A DNA stretch of 64,000 bases from the NCBI RefSeq assembly GCF_032268605.1, contig NZ_CP130318.1, positions 5,555,501 to 5,619,500 on the forward strand, in the 5' to 3' direction. The notes beneath the pieces were generated by a model. That model saw only the letters and a list, made by a program, of their open reading frames with translations, did no database searches and was not told the origin of the DNA. The stretch is from Paenibacillus aurantius. Its GTDB lineage: Bacteria; Bacillota; Bacilli; Paenibacillales; NBRC-103111. Shown here one piece after another: positions 36,769 through 44,673 of the stretch. The translations under genes were made by a program, and so were the position numbers. The stretch's first letter is position 1, and each line of letters opens with the position of its first letter.

Positions 36769-36951
36769 AACGAATCGTGGTAACCTTATACCGCGCCAAA
36801 AAGGCCCTCTGCAAGTTTAACGAATCGTCATGGCGCTATTAGTCCGATTTCGCTCTCTTTTTACAAGGGCGAGGCCGTGTAGCGTTACAGCGATTCGTTA
36901 GAATAAGCGGAGGGTCCTTTTAGGCTTAATAAGCACCCTGGGATTCGTTAG
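36769..36951. repeat. Intergenic modular repeat, copy B
   Basis: Two forward arms AACGAATCGT begin at 36769 and 36819, and two inverse arms GATTCGTTAG end at 36901 and 36951. The outer spacings are 50 and 51 bases and the central block is 71. Copy A at 18.3 kb lacks the first arm but keeps the order, spacing and inner blocks of the rest. The remaining gap from 36518 to 36768 is GC-rich and shows no gene. Confidence 0.65.
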
Positions 36952-36994
36952 CGGTCCAGTTGAAGAACCGAGGTGGGAGGGAGACAGAGATTCC

Positions 36995-38302
36995 CTAGTA
37001 TCCTCTGGACCGGGAGCCTTCCTGAGAGATCAAGCTTATGGCCTCTTGGAGGGTCACTACCATCTCTGTCATCTTATCCATATCCTTCAATCGGACCTTC
37101 CCAAGGTTTTCTTCCTCTTCTCCTAGGAGAAGGACATACCGGATTCCATCCGAGGAAGCCGTGGCCAGGGATTTTTTTAATTTACGTTTGGTGGTGTCCA
37201 GCCTTGTTCGAATCCCATTAGACCGTAGAGCAGCTGCGATTCGCAGGCACTCGGTAACCGTTTCGCCGATGGGGATGATAACCGCTGATGCAACCGGTAC
37301 AGAAACAGGACGATCCTTCAGCATTTCCATGATTGATTCCATTCCAAACGAAAGGCCTGCTGTAGGATAAGAAAGATCCTCCCGGCCGATCAGCTGTCCG
37401 ATGATGGCATCATACCGGCCCCCACCGCCTAAACTGGACGGAAACGTACGGGACGCATCAAAGATTTCATAAACCGTACCCGTGTAAAACGACAAGCCCC
37501 GTGACAAGAACGGATCAAACCGGCACATCGGCTCCAGCCCCAATTTCCGAATGATCTCCTGAAGGGATCGGACCTCCTGCGCTCCTGGTTTGGCTTGGAT
37601 ACCGTAGGCTCGGGATACGTCCTCAAACGCAGGGTTCCCCCCTTCCAATAGCTCGGTCATAGCCTGTATGACTTTAGCAGGCAGCCCTTTTCCAATAAGC
37701 TCAAGGAGCACTCCTTCTTTACCAATCTTCTCCAGCTTATCGAGGGTAAGCATGACCGACAGCCGCTTATCCGACGGCACCCCCATGACTTCAAGGATAT
37801 CCCCCAGGAAGCGTCTGTTGTTCCATCTGAGTGTGACCGGAATGTCCAGCCTTCTGAATACCTCAACGGCTATCTGCATTAACTCCGCCTCGGCAACCGG
37901 TCCCGCCATACCGACGATATCCACATCACACTGGATAAATTCGCGCAGCCGCCCTCTTTTCACAGGTCCATCCCGAAAAACCTTTCCCATTTCGTATCTC
38001 TTATAAGGAAATTCTATACCGGGATTTAAAGCGATCACCTTGGCAAAAGGAATCGTAAGGTCGTAACGGAGTCCAAGCCGGCGCTTCCCTTGATCGGTCA
38101 GCTGATACATTTCGTTCTGTATCTCTTCTCCGCCTGCATACTTGGAGGTCAGCAGCTCAAGTTCGTTTAGGATCGTAGAATCCATGCCTTCAAAATCATA
38201 AAGCTCAAACACCTCTTGAAGGATAGACTGGACTTTTCGTCTAAGTGCTTGCTCTTTACCGATAAAATCGTAGGTTCCCTTTACGTTTTGCACAACGATC
38301 AT
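36995..38302 (-). CDS. hisS: Histidyl-tRNA synthetase (second-type paralogue)
   Basis: Charges tRNA-His. The 435-residue class II synthetase has G-T-Y-D-F near the start, L-R-Y-D-L-T-I-P-F-A, motif 2 Y-E-M-G-K-V-F-R-D-G-P with R-E-F-I-Q-C-D, and the histidine-binding R-G-L-S-F-Y-T-G-T-V-Y-E. Motif 3 reads G-L-S-F-G-M-E-S-I where G-M-E-R-L is usual, so the conserved Arg is Ser. Third codon positions are more AT-rich than in neighbours, suggesting a different history. The ATG at 38302 has AGAAGGG very close; GTG at codon 4 is better spaced. It is not beside aspS, so it is probably a second copy, controlled by the His-codon leader upstream. Confidence 0.9.
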   Translation of the reverse strand: MIVVQNVKGTYDFIGKEQALRRKVQSILQEVFELYDFEGMDSTILNELELLTSKYAGGEEIQNEMYQLTDQGKRRLGLRYDLTIPFAKVIALNPGIEFPYKRYEMGKVFRDGPVKRGRLREFIQCDVDIVGMAGPVAEAELMQIAVEVFRRLDIPVTLRWNNRRFLGDILEVMGVPSDKRLSVMLTLDKLEKIGKEGVLLELIGKGLPAKVIQAMTELLEGGNPAFEDVSRAYGIQAKPGAQEVRSLQEIIRKLGLEPMCRFDPFLSRGLSFYTGTVYEIFDASRTFPSSLGGGGRYDAIIGQLIGREDLSYPTAGLSFGMESIMEMLKDRPVSVPVASAVIIPIGETVTECLRIAAALRSNGIRTRLDTTKRKLKKSLATASSDGIRYVLLLGEEEENLGKVRLKDMDKMTEMVVTLQEAISLISQEGSRSRGY

Positions 38303-38324
38303 TCCCTTCTTTTATGGGCATAAA

Positions 38325-38428
38325 CAAAAAACGCGCCGGACCTCTTGGTCCTGCGCGTTTGGTATGCCGCAGGGAGGCCAACGCGAATGGCGTTAGCCCT
38401 CCCTGATAAATGACAGGGGTGCTAACGC
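38325..38428 (-). promoter_or_regulatory. Candidate ribosome-mediated His attenuator of hisS
   Basis: Read on the minus strand, four segments compete. Segment 1 (38428-38414, GCGTTAGCACCCCTG) overlaps the leader-peptide stop and pairs with segment 2 (38405-38390, CAGGGAGGGCTAACGC). Segment 2 also pairs with segment 3 (38384-38370, GCGTTGGCCTCCCTG). Segment 3 can pair, through CGCGTTGG (38385-38378), with CCAAACGCG (38362-38354), the 5' arm of a strong terminator: AACGCGC, GGACC/GGTCC, GCGCGTT and six Ts. A ribosome at the stop would cover segment 1, allow 2:3 and so the terminator. A ribosome waiting at the first His codon leaves segment 1 free, giving 1:2, then 3:4, and read-through. Folding was judged by eye. 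Confidence 0.8.
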
Positions 38429-38469
38429 TGATTGTGATGATGAAGTTGATTCAGCCTATAGGGTTTCAT
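38422..38469 (-). CDS. His-rich leader peptide of hisS
   Basis: A 15-codon frame encoding MKPYRLNQLHHHNQR and ending TAG. Codons 10-12 (38442-38434) are CAT CAT CAC. GGAAGGTGA lies 8 bases before the ATG, well placed for ribosome binding. It starts about 25 bases after the expected transcription start. Its role would be to report charged tRNA-His to the downstream RNA structures, not to act as a protein. Confidence 0.78.
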   Translation of the reverse strand: MKPYRLNQLHHHNQR

Positions 38470-38501
38470 GGCTCAAGTCACCTTCCGTACAAAGTAGAAC
38501 G

Positions 38502-38530
38502 ATTATAACGAATCCCTTTGGCAAAGGCAA
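38502..38530 (-). promoter_or_regulatory. Sigma-A-type promoter of the hisS leader
   Basis: TTGCCT (38530-38525) and a perfect TATAAT (38507-38502) are separated by exactly 17 bases, placing the start near 38495 and the leader peptide ATG about 25 bases downstream. Confidence 0.75.
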
Positions 38531-38602
38531 GAAGCTTTTGGTATTCCCCGCGTTTTGCCGTGGAATCTTCCCCTGGTCTCTCCATTGGTCTTTCCACTAC
38601 CG

Positions 38603-39214
38603 TCATTCCAAAGCCGTGGGCAAATGATTCTGGTACATTTCTAAACCATTGGTAAATTGTTTAAGGACGGCTAGCGTTCGGGAATTCGGGCTAACGTAGA
38701 TAGTAGGATAATCGATTTCTCCGAAAGGAGGACGGATGGGAAAAGCCAGCTGCTCTTCCCCGAGCGAGAATTGAGCGTTAACCCCTTCCTTATTCCCCCG
38801 TGCATCCAACCGCACCCATCTATTTAATGAGCTTAAAAATACAGCGTTTAAAGCATGAAGGGCATATCCCGTTTCGGGCGTTTCCCCCAAGGTCAGCCTC
38901 TGGTAACAGAACCCCGCCGGAATCCCTTTACTCCTTAACAGAGCACATAACAATAAGGATTTGGCGTAACAGATCCCCTCTTGAAAGCGGAGCACGTCGG
39001 AGGCCGTGCTGGTAACACGCGTACTTTGAATATCCCAGGAGTGGGAAATCCGATCGCGGACAAACTCGAAAACGGCTTGAACAAAGGCGACTTCATTTGA
39101 GGAGCGGCAGCTTAATTCCTCTGCTTTTTCTCTAATGCCGGCATGGGAGTAATCGACCTCCTCGGTCTCGGCCAGATAGTCGGTTACCTTATCCGATTCC
39201 AGGATTAAGTTCAT
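38603..39214 (-). CDS. Transglutaminase-like domain protein
   Basis: A 203-residue soluble protein with the transglutaminase/protease-like catalytic triad. Cys lies in E-G-I-C-Y-A-K-S near residue 80, His in Y-A-L-H-A-L-N-A-V-F and Asp in W-V-R-L-D-A-R-G-N near residue 135. The fold is used by cysteine peptidases, peptide N-glycanases and crosslinkers, so the reaction is not known. The ATG at 39214 has AAGGAGA 9 bases upstream; the longer frame upstream is not supported. It is upstream of and on the same strand as the hisS leader, but a promoter between them suggests separate control. Base composition is as AT-rich as hisS. Confidence 0.8.
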   Translation of the reverse strand: MNLILESDKVTDYLAETEEVDYSHAGIREKAEELSCRSSNEVAFVQAVFEFVRDRISHSWDIQSTRVTSTASDVLRFQEGICYAKSLLLCALLRSKGIPAGFCYQRLTLGETPETGYALHALNAVFLSSLNRWVRLDARGNKEGVNAQFSLGEEQLAFPIRPPFGEIDYPTIYVSPNSRTLAVLKQFTNGLEMYQNHLPTALE

Positions 39215-39370
39215 AGCGTCCGTTCTCCTTTTTAATAGGATTTTCCGATGGGAGAAAGCCTCTGAAGGGACTCGAAGGATAGCAGTAATTATACATAGGC
39301 GTGAATAAATATTCAATCAAGAGAAGCCGTGACCAATGAGAAAAGAAAGCCTCCCCGCCCCTCACTCCAC

Positions 39371-39404
39371 AAAAAAAGCCGACGGGACCTTCCCGCCGGT
39401 TTTG
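39371..39404 (-). terminator. Intrinsic terminator of the DedA-family gene
   Basis: On the minus strand CCGGCGGG pairs with CCCGTCGG around a 5-base loop, followed by seven Ts. Confidence 0.88.
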
Positions 39405-39417
39405 GTTATGTTCAGGC

Positions 39418-40029
39418 TCAGCTCCTAAGCCGGCCCCGCCCGATCCATTTCGCGAGCAGAAAAGCGGCCAGGATGATCGCGAGTCCGATGAATATCGTTT
39501 TGAGATACCGCTCCACGAGCAGGAAAACCTGCTGCCACCGGTCGCCGAAGCCATACCCGATGGAGAAAAATGCCGTCACCCAAAGGAACGTGCCGGTATA
39601 CGCATACATCAGCACGGTCTTGAACGGAATACGGAGGATGCCGATGAAATACCCGATAAACTGCCGCACCCCCGGAAGGAAGAAGGCGATCAGCAGCAGG
39701 TTGTCTCCATATTTATCATAATACCGGCGTGTCTTCTCGACAAAGGACGGCTTGATGGACAGCCATCTGCCGTATTTCTCGATCAGAGGCATGCCGAGTT
39801 TGTATCCGGCGAGGTACGTAATGGTAACCCCGAGCCAGCTCCCGGCCAGCGCCAGGACAAAAGCACACAGTCCATCCAGCACCCCTTTATAGGCCAGATA
39901 TCCCGTATAGGTCAGGGTACTGTTCCCCGGCGGTATGGGAGACGCGATAAAGTCCAGCGGCAGCCCGAACAGAAGCACGAGATACCCGTATTGTTCAAAC
40001 ATATGCTCCAGCATGTCCAGCAGCTTCAT
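39418..40029 (-). CDS. DedA family membrane protein
   Basis: A 203-residue membrane protein of the DedA/VTT group, some of which flip undecaprenyl phosphate or phospholipids. The family pattern is present: F-I-A-S-P-I-P-P-G-N-S-T-L near residue 28, a G-x-x-x-G-rich helix with L-A-G-S-W-L-G near residue 61, F-F-L-P-G-V-R-Q-F-I-G near residue 118 with the conserved Arg, and a basic C-terminus. The ATG at 40029 is chosen because GGGGG sits about 6 bases upstream; in-frame starts at 40041 and 40083 are possible. It appears monocistronic. Which lipid it handles is unknown. Confidence 0.9.
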   Translation of the reverse strand: MKLLDMLEHMFEQYGYLVLLFGLPLDFIASPIPPGNSTLTYTGYLAYKGVLDGLCAFVLALAGSWLGVTITYLAGYKLGMPLIEKYGRWLSIKPSFVEKTRRYYDKYGDNLLLIAFFLPGVRQFIGYFIGILRIPFKTVLMYAYTGTFLWVTAFFSIGYGFGDRWQQVFLLVERYLKTIFIGLAIILAAFLLAKWIGRGRLRS

Positions 40030-40284
40030 AACGGCCCCCATCTGTCCGACTTGTTCTCTATCTTTACCCGCGGGCCCTCCCATTATATCATCCTAAACGG
40101 CTCCTGCGAAAATATGGAATGGCCGCACGGTCCATGGGAGCCGCCGGGCACAAGGATAACCGGAAGAGCGGCTGATGCAGCTTGCCCTTGCCCTGGCCTT
40201 TCCCGCTGGTATCCTCCGGCTTTCTCTGACCTCTACCCTCCCTGTATTGTACCAGAGAATTTTTGGCAAAGCCTTACGGCTTCC

Positions 40285-41262
40285 TTAGGTTTTCCTTACG
40301 TTATGGTCACCTTGGCCTTCTTCCTCGTAACGCTCCCGCAAAGCTTCCAGCCTGCGCTTCAGGCTGGCAACCGCCTCGGCAGGGGCAAGGATCCGGGCCT
40401 CCGGCCCAAGCTGCCAGATCTTGTCGACATAGAATTCCAGATCCGCCACCGGGACCGAAACCAAAGCCTCCCCGCTCCCGTCTTCCTTCCGGCTTATAGA
40501 AGGACCGAACCGGTTATCGGACAGGAGCAGCCAGACGCCCTTCGCGGAGAGCTCGAGCTTAAGGGTCACTTGCTCCAAGTGATCCTTGACGGGCTTATCG
40601 AGCAGGGTCAGCCGGTCCACGTCCTCGCGCCAAGGAACGGCTTCAGTCAGAGCCGCGGTGAGGATCCGGTCCGCCCGGAATTGGCGGACGTCCCCTCGTG
40701 TGTGGCAGTAGGCGGGGCAGTACCAGTAGCCGGAGCTGGCGTAGAGGCCGATGGGCTGGATGGTGCGCTCGGACTCGCCGCTGGCGGAAGTGTAACGGAT
40801 AACGGCGGCCCGGCGCCGCATCACGGCCTGCAAGAGCGTCTCCAGTACCTCCCGGGCCATGGGGCGGTATGGGCTCCAGATGGAGACCTTGTGCCGAAGC
40901 CGGTCCACCCCTTCCTTCACATCCCCGGGAAGGTAATGGTAGAACTTGGCCAAGGCGGTATGCGCCCCATCGCCAAAGGGCAGCGACCCGTAGTGCTCCA
41001 GCGCCTGGCAGGCATAATACATGGCGACGGCTTCCCCTTCGGAGAAGGAGATCGGCGGTAACAGCCGCTCCTTCAGAAGCTTGTACCCGCCTCCCCTTCC
41101 CTGCACGGAATAGAGCGGAACCCCGAGCCCGCTAAGCTCCTCCAGGTCCCTCGTTATGGTCCGGGTGGAAACATGGAATTCGTCCGCCAGCTCCCCCACG
41201 GTAAAGGACTTCCGAGCGTTAACCCTCATCATGAGCTGGATGAGACGCTGGGCTTTGTTCAT
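40285..41262 (-). CDS. HTH and WYL domain transcriptional regulator (YafY type)
   Basis: A 325-residue DNA-binding protein. Residues 1-60 are a DeoR/HTH_11-type winged helix (F-T-V-G-E-L-A-D-E-F-H-V-S-T-R-T-I-T-R-D), and the WYL domain spans about 130-215, with the aromatic core Y-A-S-S-G-Y-W-Y-C-P-A-Y-C. A C-terminal WCX-like extension completes it. GGGGGAGAAGGG precedes the ATG at 41262. It is divergent from an alpha/beta hydrolase gene, with an inverted repeat between them, so it probably controls that gene and itself. WYL domains often bind small ligands or nucleic acid; the ligand is unknown. Confidence 0.88.
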   Translation of the reverse strand: MNKAQRLIQLMMRVNARKSFTVGELADEFHVSTRTITRDLEELSGLGVPLYSVQGRGGGYKLLKERLLPPISFSEGEAVAMYYACQALEHYGSLPFGDGAHTALAKFYHYLPGDVKEGVDRLRHKVSIWSPYRPMAREVLETLLQAVMRRRAAVIRYTSASGESERTIQPIGLYASSGYWYCPAYCHTRGDVRQFRADRILTAALTEAVPWREDVDRLTLLDKPVKDHLEQVTLKLELSAKGVWLLLSDNRFGPSISRKEDGSGEALVSVPVADLEFYVDKIWQLGPEARILAPAEAVASLKRRLEALRERYEEEGQGDHNVRKT

Positions 41263-41322
41263 CCCTTCTCCCCCTTTTGATCTGGTTCCCATTCGCTGGT
41301 TCTATTCGCTAGTGTATCCGTT

Positions 41323-41347
41323 AAATAAGACAGAAATTGACTTATTT
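41323..41347. promoter_or_regulatory. Inverted repeat in the WYL regulator/hydrolase intergenic region
   Basis: AAATAAG (41323-41329) and CTTATTT (41341-41347) are perfect inverted arms around an 11-base centre, between the two divergent starts. It is a plausible operator for the WYL regulator. Confidence 0.45.
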
Positions 41348-41409
41348 CCATGGTACGTTAAAAGGGAGAGTAAGCCAAGAACAAGACCAAGCATACGGAG
41401 GAGATCAAC

Positions 41410-42159
41410 ATGAAGGAAAGGAAGCAAGAAGAAGGGGAGTACGGGCTGGTGTTTGTCCACGGAGCGGGGCTTCGCAGCGAGGTTTGGGAGGGGGTGGTGA
41501 AGAACCTGGGCCTGCCCTATCTGCTGGCCGACCTTCCCCGCCGTAACGAACCGGTAGAGGCAAGAGGGGAGCTGACCCTGGAGGATTATGCGGCATCTCT
41601 AAGGGAACAGATCCGGGCTTGGCCGGTGCCGAGGGTGGTGCTGGTTGCTCATTCGTTAGGAGGAGTGGTAGCACTCCGGGCGGCTTCGGGGCTGGAGGAC
41701 CGTTTGGCCGGATTCGCCGCCGTCGGAGCCGCCATCCCGCGGGACGGCGGGTCTTTCGTGTCGGCCCTGCCTTGGCCGAAGAGGCTTATCCTCTCCGTAG
41801 TCCTTAAGAAAATGGGCACGCGCCCGCCGGAATCCATGATCCGGGCGGGGTTGTGCAGTGACCTGGCCCCCGAGCAGGCATCGAAGGTGGTCAAGGCCTT
41901 CGTGCCGGAGGCGGTCCGGGCTTATACGGACCGGTGCGAGGCGGCGGTGCCGTCCGTGCCGCGGCTGTACATGAAGCTGACCAAGGACAAGGAGTTCAGC
42001 TCCTCCCTGCAGGACCGGATGATCCGCCATCTTCAGCCTAATCGGGTGGCGGAGCTGGCCACGGGGCATTTGCCGATGCTAAGCGACCCGGACGGCCTCC
42101 GCCGGGTGCTTGAACACTTTCTTGCCGAGGAGGTGATGCCGTCCGGAGTCTTAGCTTAA
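41410..42159 (+). CDS. Alpha/beta hydrolase
   Basis: A 249-residue cytoplasmic hydrolase. The oxyanion segment F-V-H-G-A-G-L-R near residue 14, nucleophile elbow A-H-S-L-G-G near residue 80 (Ser catalytic) and terminal His in T-G-H-L-P-M-L near residue 219 are all present; the acid is probably the Asp near residue 197 (L-T-K-D-K-E). The pattern fits the EstA/HNL-like and MenH-like group, where esterase or C-C bond activity occurs. The gene is divergent from the WYL regulator, a pairing common in Bacillota. Substrate unknown. Confidence 0.85.
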   Translation: MKERKQEEGEYGLVFVHGAGLRSEVWEGVVKNLGLPYLLADLPRRNEPVEARGELTLEDYAASLREQIRAWPVPRVVLVAHSLGGVVALRAASGLEDRLAGFAAVGAAIPRDGGSFVSALPWPKRLILSVVLKKMGTRPPESMIRAGLCSDLAPEQASKVVKAFVPEAVRAYTDRCEAAVPSVPRLYMKLTKDKEFSSSLQDRMIRHLQPNRVAELATGHLPMLSDPDGLRRVLEHFLAEEVMPSGVLA

Positions 42160-42179
42160 CGCGGAATCCGGGGGCACGT

Positions 42180-43181
42180 TTAACTCGTTGCTTCCACCAC
42201 TAGGCTGCCGAACAGCCTGTCACCGACATAGACCATCACCCGCCATTTTCCCGGCTTCGGAAAAGTTAAGTAAGAGGTGATGGTCCGATCCGCTCCCAGC
42301 ACCCCCCCTCCCAGTCGACCGACGGAGAATTGAGGAGTGAGAAGGGAATCACCCATACGGACAGCCACAACCCGGCACTCTCCCTTCAACTCCTCATCGG
42401 TTCCCCAGAAGTACCACAGCGCTTTGTTGCTTCTCCCTACGGCAAAGGGCTGCCTATCCTGTATTCCCTCTTGGCTGGCATAGGGACCGACAAGCAGGCC
42501 GAGCCTGCCTTCTTCGCCTGCCAAGACATAATGATGGGCCATGCCGTCGTTGCCGGTATAGGGGAGATCAAAAGTCGGGCTGAGGGTCCAAGGGGAATCG
42601 GCAACGGTTACCACGGCATCGCCATACTTGGCTCCTTCGACCTCTATTTCCAGTTTCCATTTTCCGCTTAATGGAAGATCCCACTCTGCCGTAAATCCCT
42701 CCAGGCTCGAGTGGCCCGCGGTTGGCTCAGTAATTGTCCTAGCCGGCAGCACGTTCAGGCGGGTACCCGATTTCAGATGGTAGGCCTGAATCGCGATCGT
42801 TTTATCCCGGAAGGCCTCGAACGGTGCCGTAAAGCGGATCCTATACCCGTAATTTTTCCCGGTGGAAAGCCCAGGGTCCGGGAAGACCGTAAACAATGTC
42901 TCTCCTTGAACGGAATATTCTGATCTTACCTTCCATTCGGGATCTTCTAACGCCAGCTCTTCTTGGTTCAGACTCTTAAATAAAGGCAGGGCAAGGAAGA
43001 CACCTGCCGCCAACAGACAGATGACTAGTACAGCGACGGCGCCAGCGAAGGGCAAACTCGTCCTCCGTTTGGTTCCTGCCTTCAGGCGGACCTGCCGCTT
43101 TAAAGATTCGCCGAACCGGGGTTCCTGGAAGGGAGACTTCTCCAGTGCCTGGTTCCATTCTGTCCAACGTTCCATCGTCAT
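42180..43181 (-). CDS. Membrane-anchored anti-sigma-like protein
   Basis: A 333-residue single-pass membrane protein. Residues 1-42 are a charged cytoplasmic stretch, 43-68 a hydrophobic helix, and the rest an extracellular beta-rich region with no catalytic motif (G-K-W-K-L-E-I-E-V-E-G, P-G-K-W-R-V-M-V-Y-V-G at the end). The ATG overlaps the stop of the ECF sigma gene as ATGA, the usual sign of translational coupling for sigma/anti-sigma pairs. The outer domain recalls DUF4871-like proteins but the match is weak. It probably holds the sigma factor and senses an envelope signal. No zinc-binding H-x-x-x-C-x-x-C is visible. Confidence 0.72.
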   Translation of the reverse strand: MTMERWTEWNQALEKSPFQEPRFGESLKRQVRLKAGTKRRTSLPFAGAVAVLVICLLAAGVFLALPLFKSLNQEELALEDPEWKVRSEYSVQGETLFTVFPDPGLSTGKNYGYRIRFTAPFEAFRDKTIAIQAYHLKSGTRLNVLPARTITEPTAGHSSLEGFTAEWDLPLSGKWKLEIEVEGAKYGDAVVTVADSPWTLSPTFDLPYTGNDGMAHHYVLAGEEGRLGLLVGPYASQEGIQDRQPFAVGRSNKALWYFWGTDEELKGECRVVAVRMGDSLLTPQFSVGRLGGGVLGADRTITSYLTFPKPGKWRVMVYVGDRLFGSLVVEATS

Positions 43182-43729
43182 TCCCTTCCTTTCTCCTTAT
43201 CTAATATGGCTTCCAGTTTGCGTCTTGCCCGGTAAAGCCTGGTTTTGACCGTAGCCTCCGGAATGCCGAGCAGTTCAGCCATTTCCTTCCCGTTAAGCTG
43301 GTAATGAACATGCAGCAGCAGAATTTCACGGAACCTAAGAGGGATCTGCATGACCGCCTGCCAGATATGACGGGTATCCGCCCGATCGAACATCTCGGCT
43401 TCTGCGGAGCGGGTATGTCCCCCGGGAATGACGTAGTCGACCAGAATAACCTTTCGCAGAAAGGCACTTCGTTTCACCTTCAACACTTTGTTCCGGGTTA
43501 TGGTCAGCAGCCAACTTTTTATGCTGCAATCGCCGCGGAACCGGAACAGGTTATGATAAACCGATAAGAATACTTCCTGCGAAAGATCATCCGCCATATC
43601 CGGCCGGCGTGTCAGAAAATAGGCAAAATTCCAGACATCATTCCCATAGGAGTTCATCAGCTCCTCCAGGATGGCGTCTTTGTCGTGATCCGGCGCTTGC
43701 GCCAGATACCGTAGATAGCTGGACTCCAC
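43178..43729 (-). CDS. ECF-family RNA polymerase sigma factor
   Basis: Directs RNA polymerase to its own regulon. The 183-residue protein has region 2 (about 20-90), with D-L-S-Q-E-V-F-L-S-V and F-R-G-D-C-S-I-K-S-W-L-L-T-I-T-R-N, and region 4 (about 125-175), with L-N-G-K-E-M-A-E-L-L-G-I-P-E-A-T-V-K-T-R. The start is GTG at 43729, with GAGGTGA 4 bases upstream. It is translationally coupled to a membrane anti-sigma-like protein. The target genes are not identifiable here. Confidence 0.93.
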   Translation of the reverse strand: MESSYLRYLAQAPDHDKDAILEELMNSYGNDVWNFAYFLTRRPDMADDLSQEVFLSVYHNLFRFRGDCSIKSWLLTITRNKVLKVKRSAFLRKVILVDYVIPGGHTRSAEAEMFDRADTRHIWQAVMQIPLRFREILLLHVHYQLNGKEMAELLGIPEATVKTRLYRARRKLEAILDKEKGRE

Positions 43730-43783
43730 ATAATCACCTCAGACATTAGACCCCTTTCCCTTCCAGAAGTTCCCGTTTATCAT

Positions 43784-43821
43784 AAAAAAAGGTCGTCTCT
43801 CCGCCGCCGCGGGAAACGACC
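43784..43821 (-). terminator. Intrinsic terminator of the cupin gene
   Basis: GGTCGT (43791-43796) pairs with ACGACC (43816-43821) around a GC-rich loop, followed on the minus strand by seven Ts. Confidence 0.82.
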
Positions 43822-43862
43822 CTCTTTATATGGGTGGTGCCTGTATCCTCTTTGGACTCCGC

Positions 43863-44381
43863 TTAGATCCGGTAACCGAGCCGCTTCGCCAGCCGGGCTA
43901 GTCCGCCGAGGGCAACCTTCTGGACCACGCGGGGCGGTCCCGCCAGGTAGCCGTCGATGCACTCCCAAGCCAGGCCGAGCCACAAAGGATTAACCGGGAT
44001 CCCTTTCCGGTTGACCTTTCCTTCGCATTCCAGCTTGTGCACGAGTTGGAACATCTCCCAATGGCGGCCCGGCGGGCGGATTTCATGCAGGGCGACGAGG
44101 CGTTCCCCGCTCACGTTCCAGAACTGGTGAATCTGCTTCGGGGGAATGACCAGTTCCTCCCCTTCCTCCAAGAATCGTTCTTCGCCGTCAAGGACGAACC
44201 TCATCCGCCCCTCCCGGACCCGAAAGGTCTCTTGAAGAACGGGATGCCAATGGGGGCCGTTCATGGCCCCTTGCTTTAAGATGGTATGTTCGATGCGCAG
44301 ATAGGGGCCTTGCCCGTCGGTGCCTTTTTCCAGCAGGATTACCGTTCGGCCGTCGGGATGAACAAGGGTTGGGTTGCTCAA
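43863..44381 (-). CDS. Cupin-domain protein
   Basis: A 172-residue protein whose first 105 residues are a cupin barrel: G-P-H-W-H-P near residue 43 and E-T-F-R-V-R-E-G supply the first metal motif, and P-K-Q-I-H-Q-F-W-N near residue 83 the second. A helical tail (about 115-170) follows, resembling the rest of many small sensor or isomerase-like cupins. TTG at 44381 is preferred because GAGGTGA lies 5 bases upstream; GTG at 44390 falls inside that site. The gene stands alone. Substrate and metal are unknown. Confidence 0.82.
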   Translation of the reverse strand: MSNPTLVHPDGRTVILLEKGTDGQGPYLRIEHTILKQGAMNGPHWHPVLQETFRVREGRMRFVLDGEERFLEEGEELVIPPKQIHQFWNVSGERLVALHEIRPPGRHWEMFQLVHKLECEGKVNRKGIPVNPLWLGLAWECIDGYLAGPPRVVQKVALGGLARLAKRLGYRI

Positions 44382-44582
44382 GGGATTCACCTCGCGATGG
44401 AAATGGGAGCTAACGTCAATCGTATATCCCTATGCTACCATAGCCTTCCGGGGAATTAACCCATTTTCTTACAAAACGGGATCGGCCAAGTCTACCACTC
44501 CTCCTTGCAGCTTGGCCCTTGCCCTAAATCCGATACGACCAAACGGAACCGCCGTCGTCGTTTTCGAAGTCCGCCCGAACCA

Positions 44583-44618
44583 AAAGAAAATGGCGCGGAC
44601 CAGGTCCGCGCCATTTCC
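44583..44618 (-). terminator. Intrinsic terminator of the beta-helix/LamG gene
   Basis: AAATGGCGCGGACC (44588-44601) pairs with GGTCCGCGCCATTT (44603-44616), followed on the minus strand by TTTTCTTTT. Confidence 0.88.
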
Positions 44619-44622
44619 AAAG

Positions 44623-44639
44623 TCGTTAGTTCCCAGCCG
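44623..44639 (+). repeat. 17-base direct repeat, left copy flanking the sugar island
   Basis: TCGTTAGTTCCCAGCCG here is identical to 58079-58095. The copies bracket the seven-gene sugar-utilisation set, lying between its end terminator and last stop codon, and upstream of its first gene. See findings for interpretation and its limits. Confidence 0.7.
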
Positions 44640-44673
44640 TTTTCTCCCTGTCCTCCACAGGCTCTTGGTTCGA

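Noticed and set aside
38303-38500. T-box riboswitch upstream of hisS
   Set aside because: The conserved T-box antiterminator sequence and the specifier-loop arrangement are missing; a translated His leader explains the elements better.
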